A stretch of 64,000 nucleotides of DNA from the NCBI GenBank assembly GCA_030770535.1, contig JASVEC010000004.1:1975586-2039585 (forward strand). The letters run 5' to 3'. The notes beneath the pieces are model-generated. The model saw nothing but the letters and a program-made list of their open reading frames with translations, did no database searches and was not told the DNA's origin. How positions within the stretch are numbered: the first letter of the stretch is position 1; each line of letters begins with the position of its first letter. The stretch is from Batkoa obscura. Taxonomy: Eukaryota > Entomophthoromycota > Entomophthoromycetes > Entomophthorales > Batkoaceae. Positions 21,130 through 31,582 of this stretch are shown one piece after another. The position numbers and the translations under genes are program-made.

Positions 21130-22155
21130 ATGGCTACAAGAAAGCATGAGATAGATAATCATATGAAGCATTTATGGAGAGTGGGACATGCAGCTACTTC
21201 TATTTCACCAGGATTAGGTGGATATTACATTAGTTTATTCCAAAAGATGGGTATCTATAATGAGAATCCAGCCACTGATTATTTAAAAAAACAGTATTGT
21301 CAAGGATGTGGGACGCCGATTTTGGCTGGAGTTACGAGTAATGTAAAAGTTATTAATAACAAAAAAAAGAAAGTGGTTGAGAAGAAGAACAAGGATAAAC
21401 TGAACGAAAACAATAGAAACAAATTAAATGAAAGTAATGAAGATAAACAACTGAAAGTAAAAAAAGAAGTTAAAACAGAGTCAATATTTAAGAAAAGAGA
21501 GTACATATTTGACAACCCAACGACTAGAAATTTGAAAAAACAAAAAGAAAAACGAAAAAACGAAAAGGACAACACGAATTTAAGATATCCAAATACCAAC
21601 ATTGTTTCTTACAAATGCTGTTTATGCCAAACAAATACATTGATTCCTGGAAGTTCAAATAAATCAATCAAAAAGTATAGCAAAAAGGGAGATGATAGCT
21701 CTTTGAATGAAGATAATGCTATACATGCCAATAAGAAAAGTAAGGTAGTTGAAGTTGCTAATGATAATAAAGTAGCAGTTAAAGAAGGAAATACGGACAT
21801 TATTAAGATAGAAGATGTAAGAAATAATAAAGCTAATACTAATAAAACAAAAACTAAAGGGGATAATATAGTTAAAAACAATAAAATAGAAGGTAAAGGA
21901 AACAATAAAACTAACAATAATAATATAGAAAACAAAGGAGGCAATAAGGCTAACAATAATAAAGTAGAAAATAAGGGAAATAGCAAAATAAAGAATAAAG
22001 GGTCTGGTCCGATGGTATCGGCCAAAAAGAATAGTAAGAAGCTGCCAGCAGCTAAATTAATGAACCTGTCTAAGATGCTTAAAAAGAGTAAAGAGGTTGA
22101 AGAAGATAAGAAGCCTTCATTTTCATTAGATCAGTTCTTATCAAATTTAAAATAA
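21130..22155 (+). CDS. Rpr2/Snm1/Rpp21-type RNase P/MRP subunit
   Basis: Single exon, 341 residues. The N-terminal half has the Rpr2/Rpp21/Snm1 layout: an amphipathic helix region (HLWRVGHAATSISPGLGGYY), a first zinc-binding pair CQGCGTPILAGVTSNVK at about 57-73, and a second pair YKCCLCQTNTLIPG at about 160-173. Between the pairs a ~80-residue Lys/Asn/Glu-rich insert is much longer than in typical members. The C-terminal ~150 residues are low-complexity NNKxxxKG repeats, ending with a more ordered KKPSFSLDQFLSNLK. The family binds the RNA of RNase P or MRP in the nucleolus. Which of the two complexes cannot be told from sequence; the SPGLG/LAG wording leans to Snm1/Rpp21 in general. Confidence 0.75.
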   Translation: MATRKHEIDNHMKHLWRVGHAATSISPGLGGYYISLFQKMGIYNENPATDYLKKQYCQGCGTPILAGVTSNVKVINNKKKKVVEKKNKDKLNENNRNKLNESNEDKQLKVKKEVKTESIFKKREYIFDNPTTRNLKKQKEKRKNEKDNTNLRYPNTNIVSYKCCLCQTNTLIPGSSNKSIKKYSKKGDDSSLNEDNAIHANKKSKVVEVANDNKVAVKEGNTDIIKIEDVRNNKANTNKTKTKGDNIVKNNKIEGKGNNKTNNNNIENKGGNKANNNKVENKGNSKIKNKGSGPMVSAKKNSKKLPAAKLMNLSKMLKKSKEVEEDKKPSFSLDQFLSNLK

Positions 22156-23323
22156 TTTTTATTAAAGATGAAATAGATGTTTATAATACTGTAATATGAT
22201 ATTTTATTAAGTTTTTTTGATTTGATTTGATTCCTGAATTTGTATTTTTTAAAATCATGACCCCAGCTTAAAGTTAAATATAGATGGTATTATAGTAATA
22301 AAAATATTTAGTATTGAATTTTATAATAAATAATATAAACCAAAAGCTGGCTATAAAACAAACTTTGAACTTTAAAAGCTTATATCAATACAAATATTTT
22401 TCATTTTTTATTCTTTAATATGGGGCAGTTTAAATAACTTTTTAAGTTCAAAGGTAGTAACAACTCCCAAATGTTTCATTAATAGGCATAAATAATCCAA
22501 CGAATAATATAGGAGTCAAAAAGCAGCATAAAAAGGTGAGAAGGATTAGCTTCTTTATTTTCTATCTTTTAAGTTCAAATTTTAAATGGATTGTTTTATT
22601 TCTTAGAAAGAAATTAAAACCGAAAAAAAGTTAAACCTTACATTTAAGTTGACTCATACTAATTATCAAGAGTTTCTTTATAGTTTGCTACTATTGTTTT
22701 GTCATAAAATAACTTAAACAATATAGAAATAAAGCAAATTTTATAAACAATATAGAAATAAAGTAAAAATATAAGCAATAATAAGAGATACTAAATATAG
22801 ATTTTCATTGAATTTTTATTATTATTATTATAATACTTCATTTTCACTTTAACTATACTTCAAACTATTTAAGTTCTAAAGTAGTGTTTAAGTACTATTT
22901 AGCCATCATAGTGTTCTATTTAACTATTGGTAAAACTCAAAGCTTTGAACATGTAATGTTTATTTCTTAACCCATGTTAAGAAAATTGGAAATAAAAAAT
23001 AAGCCACATCAACAACTCCTTTCATTTGAACCAATAATTGACATTAGAATAGAAATTAACTAATAAAAGTAACCATTTTAGCTTTTGAAAATGCTGTATG
23101 CCTTTAGTACTAGTAATTTAGTAACCAATGATACGTATTATAAATTAAACAAACACCAATAACTACTTAATTTGAAAGAAATTCCTACTTTAAAACATAA
23201 GAACTAAAAAGCACCAATGAATCTAAAAGGATAATAATTTAATAGAAACACTATAAATTACGTTTTATAAAATTTTTTAGCAGAAAAACTTTTATTTTAA
23301 AATAAGAAAAGCTTTAATATAAA
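22156..23323. other. intergenic region upstream of Rab GDI
   Basis: No gene seen. Near 22723-22768 two copies of AAACAATATAGAAATAAAG lie in tandem about 26 bp apart. The remainder is AT-rich. Confidence 0.55.
22723..22768. repeat. short direct repeat
   Basis: AAACAATATAGAAATAAAG occurs twice in the same orientation, separated by a few bases (…CAAATTTTAT). Confidence 0.75.
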
Positions 23324-24985
23324 ATGGTAAAATAAACAATTACTTCCTATAATTTAAATATTCAATGGTTGACTAGGATGAGCAATACGATGTCATTATT
23401 CTTGGTACCGGTTTAACCGAGTGTGTTTTATCTGGTATCCTTTCCGTTGAAGGAAAGAAAGTTTTACACATGGACCGTAATGACTATTATGGTGCCGAGA
23501 GTGCTAGTTTAAATTTAACTCAAGTAAACATTATTAAACACTATACTTGTTTATATTTATAATATAATAGATCTACAAAAAATTCAAAAATTCCGAACCA
23601 CCAGCAGAACTTGGCCGTGATCGCGATTATTCTATTGATTTAATTCCTAAATTCATGATGGCTAACGGTCAACTTACCCAAATCCTTCTTCACACTGACG
23701 TTACTCGTTATCTTGAATTTAAACAAATTTCTGGCTCTTATGTATATCGTGATGGTAGAATCTCTAAAGTTCCAGCCACCGAAATGGAAGCTTTATCTTC
23801 TCCGCTCATGGGACTCTTTGAGAAGAGACGTGCTAAGAAATTCTTTGAATTTATTCAAAATTATAATGCACAAGACTCAACTACTCATCAAGGTAGTTTC
23901 ATTTATTTATAAATTTATATTCAACCTAACCTTTCTTAGGTTTAAACCTTCATACCGATAGTATGTCCGAAGTATATAAGAAATTCGGTCTTGAACCTGG
24001 AACACAAGATTTCATTGGTCATGCACTTGCTCTTCAGCTTGATGATGAGTAATTTATTTGTGCTTGTTTTATGTTTGGTTTACTTATGAATTTTAGCTAT
24101 TTAACCAAGCCAGCTTTTGAAACTTATGAAAAGATCATGCTTTATGTTTCCTCTATGGCAAGATATGGTAAAAGTCCATATATTTATCCTCTTTATGGTC
24201 TTGGTGAACTTCCTCAAGGTTTTGCTAGGTATATTAATTATTTATTGACTGTCAAGCATATATTAACGTATATTATTTAGATTAAGTGCTATTTATGGAG
24301 GTACTTATATGCTTGATAAAAAAGTTGATGAGATTGTAATTGAAGATGGTAAATTTGCCGGCGTTCGCTCTGGTGATGAAGTATTGCAGTTATGATTATA
24401 CTAGTAGCTAAGATATTAACCCCTTTATATAGATTGCTCGTGCTAAGCAAGTTATTGGTGATCCATCTTACTTCTCTGATAAAGTTAAGAAGGTAGGACA
24501 AGTTGTCCGTTCAATCTGTCTTTTAAAGGCTCCTATTCCAAACACTGATAATGCTGATTCCGTACAACTTATTATCCCACAAAACCAAGTTAATCGTAAA
24601 CAAGATATTTATATTGCTTGCGTGTCTTCAGCTCACAACATTTGTGCTAAAGATTATTACCTTGCCATTGTGTCCACCATTGTTGAAACTGATAATCCTC
24701 ATGGTGAACTAGAACCAGCCTATAAACTTTTGGGTCCAATTCATGAAAAGTAATTTGGATTTAATCTTGTATTTTATTGAAACTAATAATTTTAGATTCA
24801 CCTATGTAAGTGATTTATTAGAACCAGAAAATGATGGTACTGTTGAACAGATTTTTATTTCTAAATCTTATGATGCTACTTCACACTTTGGTACCGTTTG
24901 TGATGATATTAAAGACATATATAAAAGAGTTACTGGTCAAGAACTTGTTTTAAAACCACGTCCTCGTTCTGAAGAAGAATTATAA
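23324..24985 (+). CDS. GDI1: Rab GDP-dissociation inhibitor
   Basis: Rab GDI extracts and recycles prenylated, GDP-bound Rab GTPases between membranes and cytosol. Eight exons: 23324-23326, 23377-23523, 23571-23892, 23940-24048, 24097-24228, 24281-24380, 24433-24749, 24796-24985; 1320 nt, 439 residues, the normal length. Exon 1 is only the ATG. The N-terminal dinucleotide-fold [20 protein letters not shown], the Rab-binding platform [16 protein letters not shown] and the SCR3-type [20 protein letters not shown] are all present, followed by [20 protein letters not shown] and a typical acidic C-terminus. The last part of the protein ([20 protein letters not shown] onward) matches GDI rather than Rab escort protein, which is longer. 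Confidence 0.97.
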
Positions 24986-25608
24986 CTTGTTTTTTGTACT
25001 CATTATTAAAGGATTAAAGCTTAATTTTCAAATTTAATTATTACTTATGTAATGTTCTCATTTTATTTATATCTTAAACCAGTAGTTTATATAAAATGTA
25101 ATTAAAGCAAGTATTATATGCTATGAAATAATTCAAAGTAAATAGTTTATTATGAAAATAAACAAATGAAACTAAGATCGAAATAGATAGCTTTAGTATT
25201 TAGTTGATATTATGATTAAAAAATACAAAACAGATCTTATGTTTACAAAAGCTTCAGATCAAAACAAAATAAAACAGTTTATACACAGAACATCTTTATT
25301 ATTGTTTAGGTATTTTTAAATGGAACATTAAATATACGAATTTATAGGTACGATAAAACCTATTGTAGTCATTTATATTTAATTTGTAAATGAAATCAGC
25401 CTAAATCTCTGTCAACTGTTCCTTTTAAAAAATACCATTTTAATATAAAATACTTTTAAATTCAACGACCAAGATTTACTAGTACTAATTTATTTTTTTA
25501 AAACTGAAAAACATATTAAAGCATTATCTTATAAAAAATAAAAATTATGGTAGACTAGTTAATAAAATTTATAATATTAAAGAAATAGCTCGTATTTCAA
25601 GTTACTAT
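24986..25608. other. convergent intergenic region
   Basis: Lies between the 3' ends of GDI1 and SEC61 gamma. AT-rich, no gene or repeat recognised. Confidence 0.5.
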
Positions 25609-25971
25609 TTAAGCACCACCACTAAAAAACATTAGTCAAATAAATCTCATTAAAATTAAAATAAAACTTACACAATGATGTTATTGATAGGAATATGAAC
25701 AAGCTAATAATAATTTAATAAATGACGAATATAAAAACAAACTTTTGCAACTTACTTTGACAAAATAGCCGATAAAACCCATAATAAAGAAGCCAACAGC
25801 TACAGCTTGGGAAATTTGAATAAATTCTAGTTTCAAGTTTTAACTATTTGAATAAATGAATTTCAATAAATATATACCTCTACGAGAAGGCTTAGCGCAA
25901 CGGTCAAGTAATTCAATGCTTTCTTTTACGAAATGTTTTGGAGCTTCAGTTAAATCGTTTACTTTCTCCAT
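25609..25971 (-). CDS. SSS1: Sec61 gamma, translocon subunit
   Basis: Single-spanning tail-anchored subunit of the ER Sec61 protein-conducting channel. Four exons on the minus strand: 25971-25878, 25826-25756, 25703-25672, 25621-25609; 210 nt, 69 residues, the family length. The sequence has the amphipathic first helix (EAPKHFVKESIELLDRC), the conserved KPSRREFIQISQAVAVGFFI hinge, then membrane helix [20 protein letters not shown] and the near-invariant C-terminus VGGA. No single frame exceeds 60 codons, so the gene is seen only by splicing; the last exon is 13 nt. Confidence 0.96.
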
Positions 25972-26371
25972 TTTTTTATAAAAAGAATAAAGCGTTTAAT
26001 ATTTTTATTTGTTTTAAAGCTTTTTTTTTAAATTTTATTTTTCTTCCCAATCATTTTTATCTACGTTCCTTTTTGGTTTTAGCCAATTATTTGTTAACAT
26101 TGAATTTAAAAATTTAAAATTCTTGCACTGAATTTGAAGTTTTAGTTAACTATGAATTGTCATATTGCTTCATTCTATTATTCGTTTTAATATTTAATAT
26201 TTTGATCTTAAATAGTTTTATGTATTGTGCAATGTACGAATGACAGAATATGACTATAGGAATTTCAGCACAATTATAGTTTATCAACAATGTATTATAT
26301 GACCAGGCTGTTAAAACTATAAAATTTAATACAGATCATATTCATTTATCTCAACACTATCATAATAGAAT

Positions 26372-26408
26372 TATTGTTAAATTCTTAAACGAGAAAATGC
26401 ATTCAAAA
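26372..26408 (+). repeat. MITE-like element, right-end fragment
   Basis: ATTGTTAAATTCTTAAACGA followed by GAAAATGCATTC matches the right third of the ~105-bp family in degraded form. Confidence 0.5.
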
Positions 26409-26464
26409 TAGATTTGACTTTTATGTTGCATCAGAAACTAAAAAATATAAATGTGAAAAACATT

Positions 26465-26576
26465 ATATATGGGGATGTATTTCTTTGTTTAAAAATTTTA
26501 TTAAGAATTATTCTATTCAAATAGCTCTTGAAAAATGGAAAAAGTGATGAAATCGAAAAAGAACACCTTCATATAA
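26465..26576 (-). repeat. MITE-like element, copy 5
   Basis: Inverse orientation: starts ATATATGGGGATGTATTTCT, includes the core ATTCAAATAGCTCTTGAAAA and ends AAAGAACACCTTCATATAAT. Confidence 0.85.
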
Positions 26577-26893
26577 TCTATTCTATAGTTTGAGTATATA
26601 TATTCAATTTGTTTTTAGTAAGTTTCAAGTGTATTGAAATAATTGTAATCATTGCATAATTTGTACTTATAATAAAAGTTAATCTGGCTATCGAGTTTTA
26701 TTTAGTAGTTTTTAGTTTTAGTCATTATATACTTTTCTTTAAAAAGTTAGAACTTAATTGAATTACTTTAATTAACTATTTTGTATTCAAAATAACGTAT
26801 CAAATAAACTACAAAGAAAGCTTTGATATTAAATTATTTAATTCAAAAAAAATCTATAAAACCAAAGCTATTTTTCAATAATGATAAGAATTG

Positions 26894-28211
26894 CTAATAG
26901 TTAATCATAGCTGTTTTCTCTAAAGCCTCATAAGCAACAGATTGTGCAAATGAAGTTATTAACAATTCTTTTGTATCATATTGCAATGAGGCCTCATAAG
27001 CAAAATTTACAGAAGTCTCGGATACAGGTACAGAGGAGATACTTAAAGCTCTAATGCAATTTGCAACTCTAGCAATTGTTTCTCTTTCAGTATCTGTTAT
27101 ATCCTAATTTTATATTGTAAATTTGTTAACTATTAATTAGTATTTTAGTACCTCGTTTTTTGAAGAAAATATATTATCTTCAGATATTTCTTCAATCTCG
27201 TCCGTGATATATTTACTAACCCAAATATAACCATTTAATCCAAATATTACATTAACACCGCATGATAATAACGCAAAATGAGATCTTGAACGTTGAACTA
27301 ATAAAGGTGGTATTTGTACTAAACAACCATTTCTAAGCTATTAAAATATTATTAATGAATAAAAATAAAACGAAATAAAATAAAATAAACTTACTTTTCC
27401 ATATTTAATACTACGAGTATGTAGTGAAATAGCATCACCATAAAAAGCATGAACTTCGGCCTACAATCACGTTTTAATACTAACATTTTAAAAATAATTT
27501 CATTATTTAATCAAATAAAATACATTTAATTTTTATACTCCCTTCGAACTTTTTGAAAAACAAAAATACTTACAACTAATAAATCCCCTTCGCTTAACAG
27601 TTGTCTCATTTTAAGTTCATCAGATTCGGATTTTCTTCTCTTAGATAAGGTTAAATATTATCACTAAATATTAAAACAAAATACCTGAACACCACCGGGC
27701 AAGATAACTGAAGAAAGTAACAAAATACCATCTTGTCTAGAATTTACATCTACTTTCCAACGTTTTTGAGAAACCTAAATTTATTTAGTTTTGATTTAAA
27801 TTGACTATCTGTGTTATTACTTCTGTTATCCTTGCCACTACTACATCTCCTATCTCTCCTGAATATCTATTTTATTAATTTTTATCAATGTTCGACTTAA
27901 TCTGCTTACCTTGCTCTCAATGAAGTAGCAGTTATAAGTTTATTTAATACTCCAACAGTACCTGCTACCGAGGATCTAATACAATCTCCATCTTTATAGG
28001 TACCAAAGCCCCTTTAAATTGACATTTAGTTAAAATCATTATTTTCAAACTAAAACTACCTCATAAAAGTTAAGTCTGTAGTAATAACATCACCAGGAGT
28101 GACCACCTTACCATCTAAAATTTTCTTATCGGTACTCTCTTTCTTTACTATTTCATCTTCTAAACTTATTTGCTTTGGTATATTTTCTGGACTTAAGAAT
28201 TTCAATGTCAT
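26894..28211 (-). CDS. RRP4: exosome subunit Rrp4
   Basis: Rrp4 is one of the three S1/KH cap proteins of the RNA exosome, which trims and degrades RNA in nucleus and cytosol. About eight exons from ATG at 28211 to TAG at 26894. Family landmarks in order: VVTPGDVITTDLTFMRGFGT, SSVAGTVGVLNKLITA, the S1 domain YSGEIGDVVVARITEVSQKR, WKVDVNSRQDGILLLSSV, ILPGGVQRRKSESDELKMRQ, LLVAEVHAFYGDAISLHTRS, YGKLRNGCLVQIPP, then the KH-like segment CGVNVIFGLNGYIWVS (the conserved GxNGxIW). The C-terminal ~70 residues are helical and less conserved. It is divergent from the CDC4 gene. Confidence 0.95.
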
Positions 28212-28697
28212 GTTTAATTATTTGAATTGAAAATAATAAAAAAGGAAATATTTTTCTAACAATAAATTTAAAAAGTTTCAATGATAAGGTAATATCCAAT
28301 CAATTAATTTTATTAAAAATAAAAAGAATTCTGTAGTATTTTTAATACTTTGTTTTATTCATACAAGATAACAGAGTTTTATAAAAAATGATACAATCAT
28401 TAAACAAGCTTTTGAGGAGAATAATTTTTCTTTTATAACTACACAGAACAAAAATGGTCTTTAAATTAAAATCAAAATCAAAATCATAATAGATTGTTGA
28501 ACTTTGTTAAATAACAGTTGGTGCTCTATAAACTGTTCATTTTTTCAAGAGTAAAAATTGAGCATTTCATTGGTTTAAATGATAGTCGCTTTGATGTATT
28601 TTTAATTCCAATGCACAATTTGAAAATTGCATAAACAAACTTGAACTTAAGTGGAAAGGAGGGAAAAAAGGGGATCATTTTTAACAGTTAAATAAAC
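28212..28697. promoter_or_regulatory. shared divergent promoter region RRP4/CDC4
   Basis: 486 bp between two outward-facing start codons; AT-rich with purine runs near 28650 (AAGGAGGGAAAAAAGGGG). No factor site is named. Confidence 0.5.
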
Positions 28698-30991
28698 ATG
28701 GGAAGCGAGGATGGTAAAGTTGAAAGAACAGCAGCTCAGGGTGGTAATAATGAGGTGACACCAAATAAGCAATCTATAGCTTCTTGTTCGGTCAAAATAC
28801 CTTGCACTAAAAAGTCAAAGGAGTATCCATTAGCTAATAAAAAAACTCCTAAACATTTAACCCAATTTAATGCTCAATTTGAGGATGGGGATTATCAATT
28901 CACCGAATCAACTGAAAAAGGTACTTCAGGTTACAATTATTGCCTCAATGGAACTAAGGTAAATACTACTTCATTTATAATTGCATTTTACTAATTTATT
29001 TTAGATGATTCCAAATTACAAAAAACGTATTGCTGAAGATTGCTTTTCAGCCAAAAGCTTTGAGTTATTCAATAACAATATACCATTTAAAAAATTATGC
29101 TCTAATATTAACTTGGAAGTAGATTTCGTTAATCCTGGAAATGAAATTCAAGTTGATACACTCGAAAGTCTTGAACCAAATACTATATCAAATTTCTCAT
29201 TAAACGAAGAAGCGTGTAGCGATGTTTTTGCTCCACCCTCTCCTTCTTTATCTATTTTATCTAATCAAGAAAATAGTAAACCAGATCCAACCGAAACACA
29301 AACAGAACCTGATTTTTTTGATTTATTTCCGAGAGTCATTAATCAGTTTGATGAACTATCACCGAAGCTTCAAATTTACTTTGTGAATCACTTATTAAGA
29401 CGTATGAACCGTAAATCACTACAAGTTATTGCTTCACACTTATTACCGAATTTGAAACAAGACTTCATAACCATATTTCCTCCAGAAATATTAACAAATA
29501 TCTTTGGAAAATTGGATGCGAAATCTCTATGTAGTTCCTCTCAAGTAAGCAAAAGATGGAGTAATATTATTAAAAATGATGTAGCTTTATGGAAGAAAAG
29601 AGTTCAATCAGATGCTTTAGCTATTGAACCAGAACCAGTTTCACCTAGAGTATTAAATAAATGGGGGCTTGGATATCAATCAGAATATGATCTACTTAAC
29701 GAAGAGGAATATGTTTTAACTAAACTTGAGGTGAAAAGATTAATAACTAAGCATTCAAGGATAACGCCGTTTTATAAAGAATTTGAGAACAACAAACCAT
29801 GGATGTCACTTTATAAAGAACGCTATTCAACCATTAAAAATTGGAATAATGGCAAACCAGAGCATATTAGAATTCAAATAGAAAAAGTTCAAGTAATAAC
29901 TTGTCTCCAATTCGATGAACATAAACTTGTAATAGGCTCCGAAACTTCCCCAGTTTTAGTCTATGATATTAATAGTGGGGATCTTCTACATGAACTTTGT
30001 GGGCATGAAGGAGGGGTATGGACCTTACAATTTGTTGGAAACACTTTAGTTACTGGGTCTACCGATCGTACTGTAAGAGTTTGGGATCTTAAAAATGGGA
30101 TATGTTCACATGTTTTTGATGGACATACTAGTACTATTAGATGTTTACAAATTGTACTCCCAGTTGATGTTTATGAAAAGGATCAGTATAGAACTGTCAA
30201 AAGGCAAGAGCCAACTTGTCCCTTACTTGTAACTGGCTCAAGGGATTTTGATTTAAGGGTATGGCGCTTACCTTCTCCAGAATTGGATGAACATGAAGAT
30301 TTTGAACATGCTGATAAAGAAAATCCTTATTTGTTACATGTACTTTCTGGACATAATGCTTCAGTAAGAGCATTAGCAGCTCATGGCAATTGCCTTGTTA
30401 GTGGGAGTTACGATAGCACCGTTAAAGTTTGGGATCTCAGCAGTGGTAAAGAAGTAAAGCATCTAACTGGACACAACAACAAAGTATATAGTGTAGTATT
30501 AGATCACCAAAACAAACGATGTATTAGTGGAAGTTTAGATCACACTATACGTGTATGGGATATTGAAAGTGGAACATGTCTTCATGTACTTAGTGGTAAG
30601 TCAATATTATATGATAAAGACCTGTATTAAAAATAAATTAGATCATAATGGTCTAGTTGGACTTTTACAATTATCACCACATTATTTAGTTTCAGCTGGG
30701 GCCGATGCTGTAATTCGAGTTTGGGATCCAATCACATTTGAATGCCTTCATTCTTTTAAAGGTCATCAAGCAGCCATTATGTCAATAAGTGTCAATGGAT
30801 CTAGAATTGTTTCTGGATCGGATGGAGGAATTAAGCTTTGGGATACAAAGACAGGGAAATTTGTTAGAAATTTAGTTGAAGAAGTTAATGGGGTATGGCA
30901 AATTAAGTCGAATCAATCACATTGTGTTGCAGCAGTAAGTACGGATAATTCCACTTGGCTTGAGATTATGAATTTTACAAGTCGAGGATGA
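28698..30991 (+). CDS. CDC4: F-box/WD40 SCF substrate receptor Cdc4/Fbw7
   Basis: Substrate receptor of an SCF ubiquitin ligase that recognises phospho-degrons on cell-cycle regulators in the nucleus. Three exons: 28698-28958, 29005-30595, 30642-30991; 2202 nt, 733 residues. The unstructured N-terminus is followed by the dimerisation (D) segment LQIYFVNHLLRRMNRKSLQV at about 208-227, the F-box FPPEILTNIFGKLDAKSLCS at about 243-262 running on to WSNIIKNDVALWKKR, a linker, and a seven- to eight-blade WD40 propeller from about 385 to 730 (TGSTDRTVRVWDLKNG, SGSYDSTVKVWDLSSGKEV, SGSLDHTIRVWDIESGTC, SAGADAVIRVWDP). Arg residues in blades (e.g. TDRTVRV, SLDHTIRV) fit phosphate binding. An acidic insert DEHEDFEHADKEN interrupts one blade. 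The second intron falls inside the propeller. Confidence 0.95.
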
Positions 30992-31582
30992 TTAATTTAA
31001 GATTAATTTAGGATTAATTTTTAAATTATAGTTCTATTTTTAATAAACTATTTACTTATTTAACTCTACTTTATGTTCAATAATTTTACTATGGAATTTT
31101 AAAGGCTTTAATGTATAAAACTATTTTGAATTTTTTTTTTATTATTATTAATTCATTATAAAATATTCAAGGTAATTTGTAAATCTAATTTTAATGAGAT
31201 ATTAACCTAAATGCTACATCCTTAAAGATTCCTTAATATTTTAATATCTATTATAAAATTATTTTGGGTCAACCTAGATTTCAAACCCTTCTTCTTGTCT
31301 AGAATATAAGTAATCCCTTATGGAATTATAAATCATAATTTTTATTAAATTTGAATAAATAAAAATAAAAATAAAAATAAAAATAGTTCCATAATAAATA
31401 AAATAAAAGTTTACTAATAATAGAATAAACCAATTTAATAATAAGATCTTAAATGTAAAAGCACCGCTTAAAACGATAACAAATAAAAATATGAAATATT
31501 CAATTCAAATTAAATAAAGAAATACAATTATAATTATTTAAAAATAGATGAATGGTAAAATGAAAATGTTTACAAAAAATAG
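30992..31582. other. convergent intergenic region
   Basis: Between the 3' ends of CDC4 and the LIM-protein gene. Contains an AAAAT pentamer tract near 31358-31385; otherwise AT-rich with nothing recognised. Confidence 0.55.
31358..31385. repeat. AAAAT pentamer microsatellite
   Basis: About five tandem AAATA/AAAAT units. Confidence 0.85.

Larger units (their letters stand above)
25972..26893. other. intergenic region with MITE copies
   Basis: Upstream of SSS1 and downstream of RRP4. Holds a full MITE-like copy at 26465-26576 and the right end only of another at 26372-26408 (TTGTTAAATTCTTAAACGAG). Nothing else supported. Confidence 0.6.

Noticed and set aside
21609-22025. Leu-rich frame on the minus strand
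   Set aside because: Antisense of the Lys/Asn-rich tail of the RNase P/MRP-type gene; low-complexity shadow.
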